In this document: piece by piece, positions 55,136-64,000 of the stretch | How the letters are laid out: the number at the start of each line of letters is the position of its first letter | How positions within the stretch are numbered: position 1 is the first letter of the stretch | Assembly (NCBI GenBank): GCA_004297935.1 | Contig: SCRE01000002.1 | Coordinates: forward strand, 62,001-126,000 | Source: Microbacteriaceae bacterium | GTDB taxonomy: Bacteria > Actinomycetota > Actinomycetes > Actinomycetales > Microbacteriaceae | Length of the DNA: 64,000 bases | Direction of reading: 5' to 3' | Translations under genes and position numbers: made by a program | Notes under the pieces: generated by a model | What the model was told of the DNA's origin: nothing | What the model saw: the letters and a program-made list of their open reading frames with translations, nothing else | The model's database searches: none

Positions 55136-56231
55136 TTCAGTACCGTTCAATGATCTTGCCCGAACGCCGCTCGACGCCAGGCTGCAGATTGAGCGCGCGA
55201 TCGCCGACGTGCTCGCCAGCGGACGGTTCGTGATGGGTCCCAACCACGCCGCGCTTGAGGATGAGCTCGCTGCCTACCTCGGGATTGGTCATGCGGTTCT
55301 TGTCGCCAATGGCACAGACGCGCTTGAGCTCGCCTTGGCGGCAGTCGGTGTGAGGTCAGGAGACTACGTTGTAACGGTCGCCAATGCCGGCGCCTACACC
55401 AGCATCGCCACGCGGCTTCTCGGAGGAGTGCCGTTCTACGCCGATATCGATCCGTCGACGCTGTTGATGAGCGTTGCAACGTTCGAGACGGCGCTCAGCG
55501 CTCTACCGGTCGCCCCGAAAGCGGTCGTGGTGACGCACTTGTATGGCGCACTCGCCCCGGTGGCTGACATTGTGACCGTGGCGAAACGTCATGGCATTGC
55601 AATCGTTGAGGACTGTGCGCAGTCACTCGGAGCCCGAACTGATGTGGCCATGGGCGGCACGTTCGGTGACATTGCAATAACGAGCTTCTACCCGACGAAG
55701 AATCTCGGGGCGCTTGGCGATGGGGGCGCTGTGTTCACGGACAGCTCGGACCTTGCTGCCGCCGTGCGGCGAATGCGCCAGTACGGTTGGGATTCCAAGT
55801 ACCACATCTCGCATGTTCATGGGCGAAACAGCAGGATGGATGAGTTGCAGGCTGCGGTCGTGCGTGTGAAACTGCCGCTGCTCGACGGATTGAACGAACG
55901 GCGTCGCCGCATTCACGCGCGCTACGAGAGCGCCCGACCGTCGGCTGCGCAGCTCGTGAACACATCCTCGCCCGCGTTTATCGCCCATCTTGCCGTGCTC
56001 ACATCCGATAGCCGTGACAGAGCACGTGACACCCTCCGCGCGGCGGGAATCGCAACGGATGTCCACTACCCGATTCCGGATCATCAGCAGGCGTTCCCGG
56101 ATTTCACGCCGGCCCCCGTCGAACTGCCCGTCACCGAGTGGGCCTCCGGTGCCGTGTTCTCCGTGCCGATGTTCCCCGAGCTGACTGATGCAGAAGTCGC
56201 CCAGGTTCGCGATGCAATCGATTCATTGTGA
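55122..56231 (+). CDS. fdtB: DegT/DnrJ sugar aminotransferase (FdtB-like)
   Basis: A 369-residue PLP enzyme. Cofactor Lys is K193 in SFYPTKNLGALGDGG; the ring-contacting Asp is in IVEDCAQSLGA; VANGTDALELAL and GRNSRMDELQAAVV are also typical. The next gene encodes a WxcM/FdtA-like 3,4-ketoisomerase, and that pair makes dTDP-3-amino-3,6-dideoxyhexose (Fuc3N or Qui3N) from the RmlB product. ATG 55122 is chosen; it overlaps the DUF2142 stop by 14 bases. No FdtC acetyltransferase is recognised here. Confidence 0.87.
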   Translation: MSCDSSVPFNDLARTPLDARLQIERAIADVLASGRFVMGPNHAALEDELAAYLGIGHAVLVANGTDALELALAAVGVRSGDYVVTVANAGAYTSIATRLLGGVPFYADIDPSTLLMSVATFETALSALPVAPKAVVVTHLYGALAPVADIVTVAKRHGIAIVEDCAQSLGARTDVAMGGTFGDIAITSFYPTKNLGALGDGGAVFTDSSDLAAAVRRMRQYGWDSKYHISHVHGRNSRMDELQAAVVRVKLPLLDGLNERRRRIHARYESARPSAAQLVNTSSPAFIAHLAVLTSDSRDRARDTLRAAGIATDVHYPIPDHQQAFPDFTPAPVELPVTEWASGAVFSVPMFPELTDAEVAQVRDAIDSL

Positions 56232-56238
56232 TCGTGCA

Positions 56239-56655
56239 ATGACTCAACAGAACCTATCTCATGCCCGACTCGTCGAACTGGCCGAATTTCTCGACGCCAA
56301 GGGCTCCTTGGTTGTCGCGGAACTCGGCGCTCAGCTGCCCTTCGACGTGAAACGCGTGTTCGTCATATCCGGGGTGCCGGAGGGAGAACCCCGTGGCATC
56401 CACGCTCACAGAGAATGTCAGCAGTTCCTCGTGTGCGTCAGCGGCTCGGTCAAGGCGATGGTCGACGACGGTGAGCGGCGGGAGGTGCTGCGCCTTGATC
56501 GCCCCTCGCTCGGGTTGCACATGCCCGCACTCACGTGGGGGACGCAGTACGACCATTCACCCGACGCCGTGCTCTTGGTTCTCGCCTCACACCCGTATGA
56601 TCCAGCCGATTACGTTCACGAATACGATGAGTTCCTAGCATTGACGGCGGTATGA
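56239..56655 (+). CDS. fdtA: Sugar 3,4-ketoisomerase (FdtA/WxcM-like)
   Basis: A 138-residue single-domain cupin, the usual size for FdtA. It contains FDVKRVFVISGVPEGEPRG (quoted part VFVISGVP), the catalytic-His segment GIHAHRECQQFLVCVSG and the late TWGTQYDHSPDAVLLVLAS. It converts dTDP-4-keto-6-deoxyglucose to the 3-keto isomer that the preceding aminotransferase aminates. ATG 56239 lies seven bases after the fdtB stop; an ATG at 56212 within fdtB is less likely. Confidence 0.9.
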   Translation: MTQQNLSHARLVELAEFLDAKGSLVVAELGAQLPFDVKRVFVISGVPEGEPRGIHAHRECQQFLVCVSGSVKAMVDDGERREVLRLDRPSLGLHMPALTWGTQYDHSPDAVLLVLASHPYDPADYVHEYDEFLALTAV

Positions 56656-56785
56656 GGTCCTGCGGCAGGACTGCGAATCCCAGTGTTGGCACGGCCCAAC
56701 CGCGTCTCTCGGGCGTGCCGGTTGATGAATCAATCGACCGGGCGCACCCAGCTCCGCCTCGTGAAATCCCTCTGAATCGCTGGGC

Positions 56786-56797
56786 TAGTCTTGGTCT
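56786..56797 (+). promoter_or_regulatory. Leaderless -10 for the ABC flippase gene
   Basis: TAGTCT (56786-56791) is followed by six bases and ATG 56798. Confidence 0.55.
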
Positions 56798-58609
56798 ATG
56801 TTTCGCGCCGTTCGCCGTTCTCTTGGCTTGTTGACCAGAGCTGAACTCACGAAATACATCGCCCTCGTCGCCGGTCGCGCTCTGTCAGGTCTGCTGGACG
56901 TCCTCGGTGTTGTTCTGATCGGGGTCATCGCCAGCGTTGCAACGTCCAATCTCGGAGGGACGGCGACGTCGTCTTCCGGATCGTTCATGGGAGTGTCGCT
57001 GTCATTTCTTGGACCGAACATCCTGCTGTGGCTGGGCCTGATCGTGCTGGTGATCTTCGTCGGCAAATCGGGCCTGGCGATCTATCTAACCCGGCGCCTC
57101 GCCTATCTGATCGCCGCGATCGAGAGCCGCAACGCACTGATCATCGTGACTCACGTGCTCCATGGTTCACTTGATGATGTCAAGCGCTATTCGAAGGCTG
57201 AATTCCAGTTCGCCGTTACGGGTTCTGTCAGCGCCATGTACACTGGCCTGCTCAACAGCTTCGCGACCATCGTCAGCGAGGGCTTCCTGATGGTCGCGAT
57301 CTGCGCGACATTCGTCTTCGTCTCTCCGATCACGGCGCTCTTTGCGCTGGCCTACTTCGTTGGTGTCGCCATGGTAATTCAACTCTTCCTGAGCCGGGCG
57401 CTGAAACGCGCAGGGCGCGAGATTTCGCTCGGGACCATCGAATCAACCAACGTGATCAGTGACACCCTCGACACATTTCGCGAATTGTCTGTCATGGGCA
57501 AGCAAGACTATTTCATCGGCAGACTCGGTCGTTCGCGTTCTCGATTGGCGCGAAGCAACGCGTCGGTAGCGTTCATGTCAGGAATGCCGCGATACATCAT
57601 CGAGACTTCGCTAATCGTCGGGGTCGTCGCTCTGGTCGGCGCGCAGTTCTTGAGCGGCAGCCTCGCAGCCGGCGCCGTAACAGTGGGCGTCTTCCTCGCC
57701 GGAGGAATGCGCATCACCGCGTCGCTGTTGCCGCTGCAGAATTCTTTTGCGCAGATCAAGACCCAGGTCGAGCAATCAGCGCTCGCAAGTGAGTTGCTGG
57801 ACGAGTATCGTGCTCAAGCGGCGCGACCCCACGCAGCCGTTGTCGAACCCGTACAGTTGCCATCTCGTGGCGTGCCAGTGCGGATGCATTCCGTCTCCTT
57901 CACCTACCCCGGCGGTAGCAGACCTGCGCTGGAAGGCATCTCGATCGACGTTGCGCCTGGAGAATTCATCGCCGTCATCGGCCCCTCAGGAGCAGGCAAG
58001 ACGACGCTGGTCGACATGTTGCTCGGGCTTGTCGCACCCGAATCTGGGACGGTCTCACTCGGAGTCGGTTCTCCGCTTGAATTGCGCCTTGCGGATCCTG
58101 GACTGGTTTCCTACGTCCCACAGAGGCCGGGCGTTGTGTCGGGATCCATCGCCGAGAACATCGCGCTGGGGGTCGCACCGGAAAAGATTGATCGACTTCG
58201 ATTGGCTGAGGTGATCAAAGCGGCCTACCTGGACGAGTTCATCGACGGTCTGCCTAATGGTGCCGACACGTCAGTGGGCAAGCAGGTCAATTCGCTCAGT
58301 GGCGGCCAGATTCAACGGATCGGCCTGGCGCGGGCGCTCTACTCGAGACCCAGACTGCTCATCATGGATGAGGCGACGAGCGCCCTCGATGCGGGTTCGG
58401 AGGCGTTCATCAGTGAGGGGCTCAAGCGGCTGCACGGTGAGGTGACACTCGTCGTCGTCGCGCACCGGCTGTCCACGGTGCAACATGCCGACAACGTGTA
58501 TGTCATGGAAGGCGGTCGCGTGACGGCGGAGGGCGACTTCGGCACCCTGATCGACACAGTTCCGATGGTCGCCGAATACGTGAAGCTGATGTCGTTCGAC
58601 GAGCGATAA
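56798..58609 (+). CDS. PglK-like ABC transporter (fused permease and ATPase)
   Basis: A 603-residue half-transporter. Residues about 20-330 hold six membrane helices; residues about 360-600 are the ATPase with Walker A GPSGAGKTT, the ABC signature LSGGQIQRIGLARAL, Walker B LLIMDEATSALD and the H-loop VVAHRLSTV. Architecture and position among glycan genes fit PglK-type flippases of lipid-linked oligosaccharides. It would form a second export route next to Wzm/Wzt, perhaps for the aminosugar- or fucose-containing glycan. Leaderless promoter upstream. Confidence 0.88.
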   Translation: MFRAVRRSLGLLTRAELTKYIALVAGRALSGLLDVLGVVLIGVIASVATSNLGGTATSSSGSFMGVSLSFLGPNILLWLGLIVLVIFVGKSGLAIYLTRRLAYLIAAIESRNALIIVTHVLHGSLDDVKRYSKAEFQFAVTGSVSAMYTGLLNSFATIVSEGFLMVAICATFVFVSPITALFALAYFVGVAMVIQLFLSRALKRAGREISLGTIESTNVISDTLDTFRELSVMGKQDYFIGRLGRSRSRLARSNASVAFMSGMPRYIIETSLIVGVVALVGAQFLSGSLAAGAVTVGVFLAGGMRITASLLPLQNSFAQIKTQVEQSALASELLDEYRAQAARPHAAVVEPVQLPSRGVPVRMHSVSFTYPGGSRPALEGISIDVAPGEFIAVIGPSGAGKTTLVDMLLGLVAPESGTVSLGVGSPLELRLADPGLVSYVPQRPGVVSGSIAENIALGVAPEKIDRLRLAEVIKAAYLDEFIDGLPNGADTSVGKQVNSLSGGQIQRIGLARALYSRPRLLIMDEATSALDAGSEAFISEGLKRLHGEVTLVVVAHRLSTVQHADNVYVMEGGRVTAEGDFGTLIDTVPMVAEYVKLMSFDER

Positions 58610-58676
58610 GGTTCATGAAGCCCGCACGTGGGGACGACCACAGTGCATGATGACACATGACGACGAAGGAGACCTC

Positions 58677-59450
58677 ATGTCGCTCACCGCTGCGCTTGTC
58701 TATCTGGCGTCACAGGGTGCGCCCCGGCTGTCGAGCCGCGTTCTCGCCTCCAGCGGATATTCGCGCAATTTGGGCAAGCTCGGGCCACCGGGCGAGTTCA
58801 CGGCGTGGGGTGCCGCCACCGCGCATCGTCAAGAGGACGCCTGGCGACCGATCGTCGAAGCCGCGAAGCGGGGGGAACCGCGTGAGGACGTTGCCGCCCT
58901 CTATTCTGCGCTTCAGCCGCTAGCGACTGGGGCAGCCAGTCTGCTCGAAGTGGGCTGTGGAGGGGGCCATAACTCGGAACTCATCACCATGCGCTACAAG
59001 GGCATCCGCTACTCGGGGATCGACATTTCCGCTGCGATGATCGACGTAGCGAGGGCTCGGTATCCGGGCCGCGGCTTCTCGGTGGGCGACGCTTACGAAC
59101 TCGCCGAGCCAGTCGATAGCCAGGACATCGTGCTCGATGGCGTCGCGCTGATCCACATGCCGGATTGGCCCACTGCGCTTCGGGAGTACGCACGAGTGAG
59201 CGTGGGTCATGTTGTCCTGCATGGTCTTACCCTCACCGATGCCGTTCCAACCACACCGTTTGTGAAATATGCGTATGGGCAGCCCACGATGGAATTCGCG
59301 TTCAATCGCGAAGCGATACAGACTGAGTGCGAGGCGCTCGGACTCGAACTTGTCGCCTCGTTCGGTGGGCTTGACTACGATCTGAAACACTACATCGGTG
59401 TGCCATCGGTTTCGGAAACCTGGGTGTTCCGAGTCAAGACGGCGGAGTGA
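58677..59450 (+). CDS. Class I SAM-dependent methyltransferase
   Basis: A 257-residue methyltransferase. Motif I is LLEVGCGGGHNSELI, followed by YSGIDISAAMIDVARARY and, for post-motif III, VALIHMPDWPTALREY. It probably methylates a sugar or a chain end in this locus, but the sequence does not reveal the acceptor. ATG 58677 is set by GAAGGAG five bases upstream. Its 3' end overlaps the converging glycosyltransferase by 17 bases. Confidence 0.85.
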   Translation: MSLTAALVYLASQGAPRLSSRVLASSGYSRNLGKLGPPGEFTAWGAATAHRQEDAWRPIVEAAKRGEPREDVAALYSALQPLATGAASLLEVGCGGGHNSELITMRYKGIRYSGIDISAAMIDVARARYPGRGFSVGDAYELAEPVDSQDIVLDGVALIHMPDWPTALREYARVSVGHVVLHGLTLTDAVPTTPFVKYAYGQPTMEFAFNREAIQTECEALGLELVASFGGLDYDLKHYIGVPSVSETWVFRVKTAE

Positions 59451-60462
59451 GACCGGACGACCTGATGGCATTGCCGCTCGCGATCGACACGAGGTCGATG
59501 ACCCATCGCTGAAAACCGAACAAGACGCCGCGAAGTCCCTTGCCGCGTCGCGCGACCCCGACGTGTGGAAGATGCAAGCGCACCGCCCGTCGGTGACGGT
59601 CGAGACAGTGTACATAGGGCTGGTAGACGTGTTTCCGCAGCACGGAGGTCATGCTGCTGTGATACAGCAGCTGGCTGGTCACGAACCAGCGACCTCGCTC
59701 GCGTAGTCCATGAAAGTGGAAGAACGCCAGGGGCGACCGGCCGTCAACGAGCACGTCAGGCCGCCGGTTACCGACGGCTCGCGTTGTCAGGGTGTGTCGC
59801 CCGGTGTTCCATGGAGCGAGGTCGAAGCCGGCATCGCTGAGCACCCGTACACCGTCGAATCTCGTCGGGAATTCGTCGAGGTAGCCTTGATCGGCGTATC
59901 TGCCGTCTTCAGGCGTGTCGTAGCACCAGTCGAGACAACTCTCTGCCCACCAGTCGGCGCACCCGCGACCATTCTCATCATTGCGAAATCCGACCCAGCC
60001 GACGTTGAAACGACCGTATTTCAACAGCCGGCGCTCGAGGCGCCGCGGGTAGCGGTGTTCGATGATCCCGACGGAGGCGGTCTCGAGTGCTCCAACGACG
60101 TGCGCAGGATCGTCGAAGAAATACAAATCGGCATCGAGGTAGATGGCGACGGCCGTCGGATCGCTTTGTTTGGCCTGTACGAAGCGGACGAGCTGCGGTG
60201 TACACGTGAAGATGTATTCCATTCGGGATCGCGCCGATTTCACGGTAAGCAAACGTGGTTCGTATGCTTCGATGTCTGCGGTCGTGATCGTGTGCAGTCG
60301 GGCATCACCACAGCTGTCGAGATAGGTCTTCGTCTCGTCGTCGAGGCACAGCACCCAGATCTCGGCCGTGTCTCCGCGGGACGCGAGCGATTCGAACAGC
60401 GCGAGACCGCGAGCGAGGTAGCCGCTGTCGAAGTATGTGCAATACGCGTACGAGGCCGTCAT
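59434..60462 (-). CDS. Glycosyltransferase, GT8-like fold
   Basis: A 342-residue enzyme with N-terminal YAYCTYFDSGYLARGLALFESL, RFVQAKQSDPTAVAIYLDADLYFFDD (metal D-x-D; quoted part YLDADLYFFDD), GIIEHRYPRRL and NVGWVGFRND, then DQGYLDEFP and LAPWNTGRH. This arrangement is common in GT8-like and related hexosyltransferases placed in exopolysaccharide clusters. Start ATG 60462 matches the fold start; a longer upstream frame is not supported. Donor and acceptor unknown. Confidence 0.83.
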   Translation of the reverse strand: MTASYAYCTYFDSGYLARGLALFESLASRGDTAEIWVLCLDDETKTYLDSCGDARLHTITTADIEAYEPRLLTVKSARSRMEYIFTCTPQLVRFVQAKQSDPTAVAIYLDADLYFFDDPAHVVGALETASVGIIEHRYPRRLERRLLKYGRFNVGWVGFRNDENGRGCADWWAESCLDWCYDTPEDGRYADQGYLDEFPTRFDGVRVLSDAGFDLAPWNTGRHTLTTRAVGNRRPDVLVDGRSPLAFFHFHGLRERGRWFVTSQLLYHSSMTSVLRKHVYQPYVHCLDRHRRAVRLHLPHVGVARRGKGLRGVLFGFQRWVIDLVSIASGNAIRSSGLTPPS

Positions 60463-60764
60463 CGTTCTCTTTTCTTTGCTTCGGACTGTTGGGACTGCAC
60501 CGGCCCGAACAAATCTATCGTCCATTGCGGCCGGCGAGTTCCGCCCCCGCAGGCTGGTATTGAACTGTGGGATGGGCCGAAAGATCGCTATGAAGTCTGA
60601 GAGTTCATAAATGTGGTCGGGCACTGGTGAGACTGCCCTCTATTTTTGAATTCGGTAACTTGCCGGAAATCGCGTTCATGCAAGCGAGGGCTCGACCGCG
60701 TCGCGATTGTCGGGTGGCGGCGGTGTAACTATCTGCGAAGAGCATTCGCGTCGAACTCTGAAAG
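60463..60764. promoter_or_regulatory. Divergent promoter region before asnB
   Basis: 302 bases between the divergent GT8-like and asnB genes, with AT-rich patches (near 60596-60612 and 60640-60660) that could hold promoters for both. No gene, repeat or clear operator was recognised. Confidence 0.35.
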
Positions 60765-62663
60765 GTGTGCGGGTTGTGCGGTATAGCGGGGGGATGGAAT
60801 ATCGCTGGTTGGCCTGCGCGCGACAACGCAATGGCCGCAAGTATGCGCCGCATCGGCCATCGAGGCCCTGACGATAGCGGCACCGAGGCTTGGAATCCTG
60901 CCGGATCAGGATGCCTGCTGCTCGGTTCGACCCGACTGGCGATCTTAGACTTGTCTGCGGCCGGTCATATGCCCATGAATTCTGCCGACAGTCGGTTCAC
61001 CGTGGTGTTCAACGGCGAGATCACGAACTACCTGGAACTCCGCGATGAGCTTGAGCGACGTGGCGAGACCTTTTTGACTCGGTCAGATACCGAAGTGCTC
61101 TTGCACGCGTGGGCGATCTGGGGCGAAAGGTGCTTGAACCGCTTCGAGGGAATGTTCGCGTTTGCAATTCTTGACAAGCAGCACAGACGCCTCACGCTCG
61201 CGCGTGATGTGTTCGGGATCAAGCCGCTCTACTATGCGCACTCTCTACAGGATGAGTTTATATTTTGCAGTGAGCTGCCGGGGCTGCTGGAACTGCTTCC
61301 GACCGCACCGATGCTCGACTGGCAAACCGCGATCGACTATTTGCAGTTCGGCGCGTACGACGGCACAGAGCATACGTTCATCAAGGGCGTCAATCAACTG
61401 ATGCCTGGGCACATTGTGACCCTTGACTTGACCTCGGGCGAACTCGTACCACCTCGTCGGTATTGGTGGCCAACAGTAGAGTCTGCCGGCGATCCTTCAC
61501 TTGACGACTCGGCACAGCAAGTGCGCGAGATGTTCCTTCAAAGTGTCAGGCGCAATCTCCGCAGCGACGTGCCTATTGGCGTGGCTTTGTCGGGTGGGAT
61601 CGATTCGTCGGCGATCGCCTGTGCGGTTCGCTACCTGGAACCGAATTACCCTCTATCGACGTTTAGTTTCATTGCACCGGGTTTCGGCAAATCGGAACAG
61701 CCTTGGATCGATTGCGTGGTCAAGGCGACCGGTGCAACCAGCCACACGGTTAGCGCGACTGGACTCGAGTTGCTACGCGATCTAGACGACATGATCCTGT
61801 CCCAAGGAGAGCCGTTCGGGTCAACGAGCATTTACGCGCAGTATCGAGTATTCAAGCTGGCACGGGAGAACAATGTCATCGTGACCCTCGATGGTCAAGG
61901 TGCTGACGAGATGTTCGCCGGTTATGACGGGTACCCGGCGCAGCGGCTGCGGAGTCTCATCGAACGAGGGAATCTGCTCGAGGCTCGGCGGTTTCTCGCA
62001 GCATGGTCGCAGTGGCCGAATCGCGCGTCCCAGGCAGCGGCACTGAGAACGGTGGCCCAGTTTGTGCCGGCTTCGGTTGCGCGAGCGGTGGAACGAGTGC
62101 GCACGGTAAAGAATCCGCTCATCGACTATGCCGCGTTGCGCTCGCATGGCGTTCAGTCCAGCTTTCCAAGGTTCATTGTGCAAGGCGTTCGCTCCAGGCG
62201 GTTGCCCAGCTACTTGCGAACGCAGATTACGAGGAGGGGTTTGCCCTCGTTGCTTCGTCATGGCGACCGCAACTCAATGGCCTTTTCGGTGGAGAGTAGA
62301 GTGCCTTTTCTTGATCGAGGTCTTGTTGAGTACGTGCTCACATTGCCCGAAGAGCACCTGGTTGGCCGTGATGGCACGTCGAAGAACGTTCTGCGTCGTG
62401 CGATGCGTGGGATCGTGCCGGAAGAAATCCTGGATCGCAGAGATAAGATCGGTTTTGAGACGCCCGAAGGCGCATGGCTCAGCGATTTCAAGCATGTGAT
62501 CTCCACTGACGGTCGAGCAAGGATCGGCTTTCTGCACGCAACGGCAGACACTGTCGTCGCGCAGGGTTCTTTGGGGGACGACCTCGGATTTGCACGAGGC
62601 GGTCTGTGGCGTTATTTGAACCTCAAACGCTGGGTCGAGGTTCTCGGAGTCAACGCAGAATAG
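60765..62663 (+). CDS. asnB: Asparagine synthase-like glutamine amidotransferase
   Basis: A 632-residue class II amidotransferase. The GTG start directly precedes Cys2 (MCGLCGIAG), the nucleophile of the glutaminase domain (1-200; RGPDDSG, FNGEITNY, SDTEVLLHAW). The synthetase domain follows with PP-loop VALSGGIDSS, then GQGADEMFAGYDGY and VESRVPFLDRGLVEY. Such proteins in surface-polysaccharide loci often amidate uronic acids rather than aspartate (WbpS-type precedent), so a glycan role is plausible here. A degraded paralogue lies at 44185-45319. Confidence 0.9.
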   Translation: MCGLCGIAGGWNIAGWPARDNAMAASMRRIGHRGPDDSGTEAWNPAGSGCLLLGSTRLAILDLSAAGHMPMNSADSRFTVVFNGEITNYLELRDELERRGETFLTRSDTEVLLHAWAIWGERCLNRFEGMFAFAILDKQHRRLTLARDVFGIKPLYYAHSLQDEFIFCSELPGLLELLPTAPMLDWQTAIDYLQFGAYDGTEHTFIKGVNQLMPGHIVTLDLTSGELVPPRRYWWPTVESAGDPSLDDSAQQVREMFLQSVRRNLRSDVPIGVALSGGIDSSAIACAVRYLEPNYPLSTFSFIAPGFGKSEQPWIDCVVKATGATSHTVSATGLELLRDLDDMILSQGEPFGSTSIYAQYRVFKLARENNVIVTLDGQGADEMFAGYDGYPAQRLRSLIERGNLLEARRFLAAWSQWPNRASQAAALRTVAQFVPASVARAVERVRTVKNPLIDYAALRSHGVQSSFPRFIVQGVRSRRLPSYLRTQITRRGLPSLLRHGDRNSMAFSVESRVPFLDRGLVEYVLTLPEEHLVGRDGTSKNVLRRAMRGIVPEEILDRRDKIGFETPEGAWLSDFKHVISTDGRARIGFLHATADTVVAQGSLGDDLGFARGGLWRYLNLKRWVEVLGVNAE

Positions 62664-62674
62664 GTAGAGTAACC

Positions 62675-62695
62675 GGCGGCGTTCCTCCGGCCGCC
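62675..62695 (+). terminator. Short GC hairpin after asnB
   Basis: GGCGGC (62675-62680) pairs with GCCGCC (62690-62695) over a nine-base loop, 12 bases after the asnB stop. Modest stem, no T-run. Confidence 0.3.
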
Positions 62696-62881
62696 ACGCA
62701 GCGCCTCAGTGGGGCTGCTTGGCCACAGGTCACTTCGGAGGCGCACTTATAGAATCGTTATTGCTTGGATGCATCGCAGGCCGATGTCCTGACGATGAGA
62801 TTGTTGTGCACCTTCCCTAAGCTAGACGTCTGGACGGGGTTAGCAGGGCGTATGACGGCACGGCAACAGGGAGATTCTGTG

Positions 62882-64000
62882 GTGAATCAGCAGATTGGCG
62901 GCGCTTCAGGGTTGGCCGCTTGGAACGAATTGCCGACGTTTCCGGAGCCATTGCATGTCGGTCGACCCAATATCGGCGATCGGGCAACCTTCAGGAAGCT
63001 GGTCGACGAAATGTTTGACCGCGGGTGGCTTTCGAACGACGGACCGCTTGTTCAGGAGTTCGAGCGACGAATTGCCGCATACGTAGGGGTTCGAAACTGC
63101 GTCGCTATGAACAACGGGACGATCGCGCTTGAGATAGCAATTCGTGCCTTGGGCCTCTCTGGCGAGGTCATCGTGCCGTCGTACACATTCGTGGCGACTG
63201 CACACGCGCTTTATTGGCAGGGAATCACGCCAGTATTTGCTGACATCGACCCGGAGACGCACAACTTGGATCCCGTCTCGGTGCGACGCATGATCACACC
63301 TCGAACAACTGGGATCATCGGAGTTCACCTATGGGGGCGAGGAGCTCCCGTCGATGAGCTCCAAGCCATCGCCGACGAGAACGGGCTGCGACTGATGTTT
63401 GACGCCGCCCATGCGTTTGGCTGCTCCTGGCGCGGAAAAATGGTCGGGGGATTTGGTGGTGCTGAAGTATTCAGCTTTCATGCCACCAAGTTCTTCAACA
63501 CATTTGAAGGCGGTGCCTTGACGACGAATGATGACGAGCTTGCCGAAGCAGCCCGTCTCATGCGCAATTTCGGCTTTGCTGGCGCGGATAATGTCATTCA
63601 TCCGGGGACGAATGGGAAGATGGTCGAAATCTGTGCTGCCATGGGACTGACGAACTTGGCAGGCATTGATGCTGTCATCGAGGTGAATCGTCGCAACTAT
63701 TACGCGTACCGCGAAGCGCTCGGCGGGCTACCGGGGGTCAGCGTTATCAAATACGACGAGTCCGAACGAAACAACTTCCAATACATCACTGTCGAGGTCA
63801 GCGATCAATGCGCGCTGACTCGTGATGACCTCGTTGCAGGTCTGAATTCAAAAAATGTGCTCGCGCGTAAATACTTTTGGCCTGGCTGTCATCGCATGCA
63901 GCCGTATCGAGAATTGTTCCCGCACGCCGGGCTGATGCTGCCGAGTACGGAGGATGTTGCCAAACGGGTGATTGTGCTGCCGAACGGAACCGCGGTGGAT
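62882..64000 (+). CDS. vioA: DegT/DnrJ sugar aminotransferase, VioA-like; 3' end beyond window
   Basis: The first 373 residues of a PLP-dependent nucleotide-sugar aminotransferase. K203 in SFHATKFFNTFEGG is the Schiff-base Lys and D174 in MFDAAHAFGC contacts the ring nitrogen; YTFVATAHALYWQG and PVFADIDPETHNLD are typical. The FHATKFFNTFEGG form fits VioA-like enzymes that make dTDP-4-amino-4,6-dideoxyglucose from the RmlB product. GTG 62882 (or 62879) has AGGGAG eight (five) bases upstream. The frame is open to the window edge, so the C-terminus is not seen. Confidence 0.85.
   Translation, partial: MNQQIGGASGLAAWNELPTFPEPLHVGRPNIGDRATFRKLVDEMFDRGWLSNDGPLVQEFERRIAAYVGVRNCVAMNNGTIALEIAIRALGLSGEVIVPSYTFVATAHALYWQGITPVFADIDPETHNLDPVSVRRMITPRTTGIIGVHLWGRGAPVDELQAIADENGLRLMFDAAHAFGCSWRGKMVGGFGGAEVFSFHATKFFNTFEGGALTTNDDELAEAARLMRNFGFAGADNVIHPGTNGKMVEICAAMGLTNLAGIDAVIEVNRRNYYAYREALGGLPGVSVIKYDESERNNFQYITVEVSDQCALTRDDLVAGLNSKNVLARKYFWPGCHRMQPYRELFPHAGLMLPSTEDVAKRVIVLPNGTAVD

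Overview
The window is a stretch of actinobacterial chromosome, most likely from the family Microbacteriaceae (Leifsonia/Microbacterium-like). The evidence is high G+C, abundant GTG/TTG starts, many apparently leaderless TANNNT promoters, and a gene order that matches (from memory) the Mycobacterium tuberculosis deoA-add-pmmB-punA-lpdA block and its accA3-maf-accE5-accD5-birA-purK-purE-LCP-rml block. No rRNA, tRNA, CRISPR array, transposase or phage gene was recognised.

Layout. 1-10.8 kb is nucleoside salvage: deoA (5' truncated by the window edge), a nucleoside hydrolase, a divergent S-adenosylhomocysteine hydrolase paralogue, an IclR regulator, adenosine deaminase, a PTS IIA/IIB pair without its IIC, a phosphopentose/phosphohexose mutase, purine nucleoside phosphorylase and an LpdA-type flavoprotein. 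11-12.7 kb is an APC permease. 12.9-23.5 kb holds the acyl-CoA carboxylase genes (alpha, epsilon, beta, biotin ligase) and maf, interrupted by an RNA methyltransferase and a response regulator/kinase/membrane-protein trio. 23.5-27.9 kb carries a PH-domain protein, GtrA, purK, purE and an LCP-family cell-wall ligase.

From 28 kb to the right edge the window is a large cell-surface glycan locus. RmlABCD make dTDP-L-rhamnose; WbbL, a WsaF-like enzyme and further GT2/GT4 enzymes would use it; Wzm/Wzt would export the chain and the LCP protein could attach it to peptidoglycan. A second, more accessory half adds Gmd/Fcl (GDP-L-fucose), FdtA/FdtB (dTDP-3-amino-3,6-dideoxyhexose), a VioA-like 4-aminotransferase, a PglK-like ABC flippase, a methyltransferase, two asparagine-synthase-like genes (one degraded) and two DUF2142 multi-pass membrane proteins. 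Two very large secreted proteins (40241-42535 and 46631-49198) share a roughly 500-residue repeat region but carry different N-terminal domains, one of them a GH25 lysozyme. Paralogous pairs (repeat proteins, DUF2142, asnB, DegT aminotransferases) suggest the locus grew by duplication and transfer; G+C and a core-genome hexamer (GGATGC) both look lower there.

Non-coding structure is rich. Two copies of an 80-bp element (30-bp arm, 20-bp loop, 30-bp arm) each sit upstream of divergent genes; a different palindromic family (GGTCGAGTA...TATCGAGACC) sits mostly between converging genes; several short minisatellites occur, three of them in-frame 15-bp arrays at protein termini; and a diverged second copy of the purK 3' end lies beyond the purK stop codon.
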